Below are positions 60,782-60,947 of a stretch of 60,947 nt of DNA, piece after piece. The stretch's first letter is position 1. Each line of letters opens with the position of its first letter. The notes under the pieces were generated by a model. It searched no databases and was not told the DNA's origin. It was given only the letters and a program-made list of their open reading frames with translations. This DNA is from Zygnema circumcarinatum. Lineage: Eukaryota; Streptophyta; Zygnematophyceae; Zygnematales; Zygnemataceae. Made by a program: the position numbers and the translations under genes. Location: assembly GCA_037447605.1 (NCBI GenBank), contig CM074811.1, positions 12,873 through 73,819 of the forward strand, read 5' to 3'.

Positions 60782-60947
60782 CACGACTGTACGGTATTAT
60801 GCGGTGAAGACAGTGAACCAGACGGATGTAGCGTAGTGGAGCTGCGCTCGACGGATCCGCGTCAGTTCAGTCGTACTTGACATATGCCTCTTCAGTGTCA
60901 CGGACCGGCATAATCCAGGAGCTGCCGACGGAGAATGCGAGAAGGCG
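60782..60947. other. No recognised gene
   Basis: GC-moderate sequence at the window end, starting with further TACGG words (GACTGTACGGTATTATGCGG). Nothing coding was recognised. Confidence 0.4.

Overview
This is eukaryotic nuclear DNA, most likely from a green alga. The evidence is the protein set and the gene structure. FdC1-type ferredoxin, a STICHEL-type DnaX clamp-loader protein, a CLC-f-type chloride channel, a plant-type cyclin A, a Shewanella-like PPP phosphatase (SLP), plastid-type argC and degenerate TTTAGGG telomere-like repeats all point to Viridiplantae. Most genes are broken by many short GT-AG introns. Gene starts sit in GC-rich zones full of simple repeats. I cannot name the species; an early-diverging streptophyte or prasinophyte alga is a guess.

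Layout. 1-3191: no recognised gene, one TA-flanked MITE-like element. 3192-7648 (-): KIAA0930/DUF2045-like gene. 8770-9303 (+): FdC1. 10037-14854 (-): ECD (ecdysoneless/SGT1). 15042-15130: interstitial telomere-like repeat. 16447-21020 (-): SLP phosphatase whose last exon runs in frame through a ~1.2 kb (CT/GA)n tract. 21607-23189 (+): OTUD6B-type deubiquitinase. 24274-29987 (-): argC, 14 coding exons. 29988-33300: repeats, a 10-N gap and a PDCD4-like N-terminal fragment. 33648-34074: 38-bp minisatellite. 35923-38946 (+): cyclin A, 10 exons. 41470-43208 (-): MOG1, 6 exons. 43453-43685 (-): orphan Exo70-like exon. 45038-46727 (-): RING-H2 protein, 6 exons. 48001-48426 (+): DUF1279/FAM210-like membrane protein. 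49489-53707 (-): STICHEL/DnaX-like protein. 54762-59426 (-): CLC-f-like channel, 8 exons. 60199-60503 (-): possible retroelement remnant.

The genes are unrelated housekeeping functions: cell cycle, ubiquitin, arginine synthesis, nuclear transport, plastid redox and ion transport. I see no operon-like pathway. FdC1 with the KIAA0930-like gene, and OTUD6B with SLP, are divergent pairs sharing short GC-rich intergenic regions. Exon models were built by hand from splice sites, reading phase and recalled family motifs; no alignment or search was run. The most unusual points are the Arg-Glu tail on the SLP phosphatase, the recurrent TACGG islands near gene starts, and two repeats that are open in all six frames.
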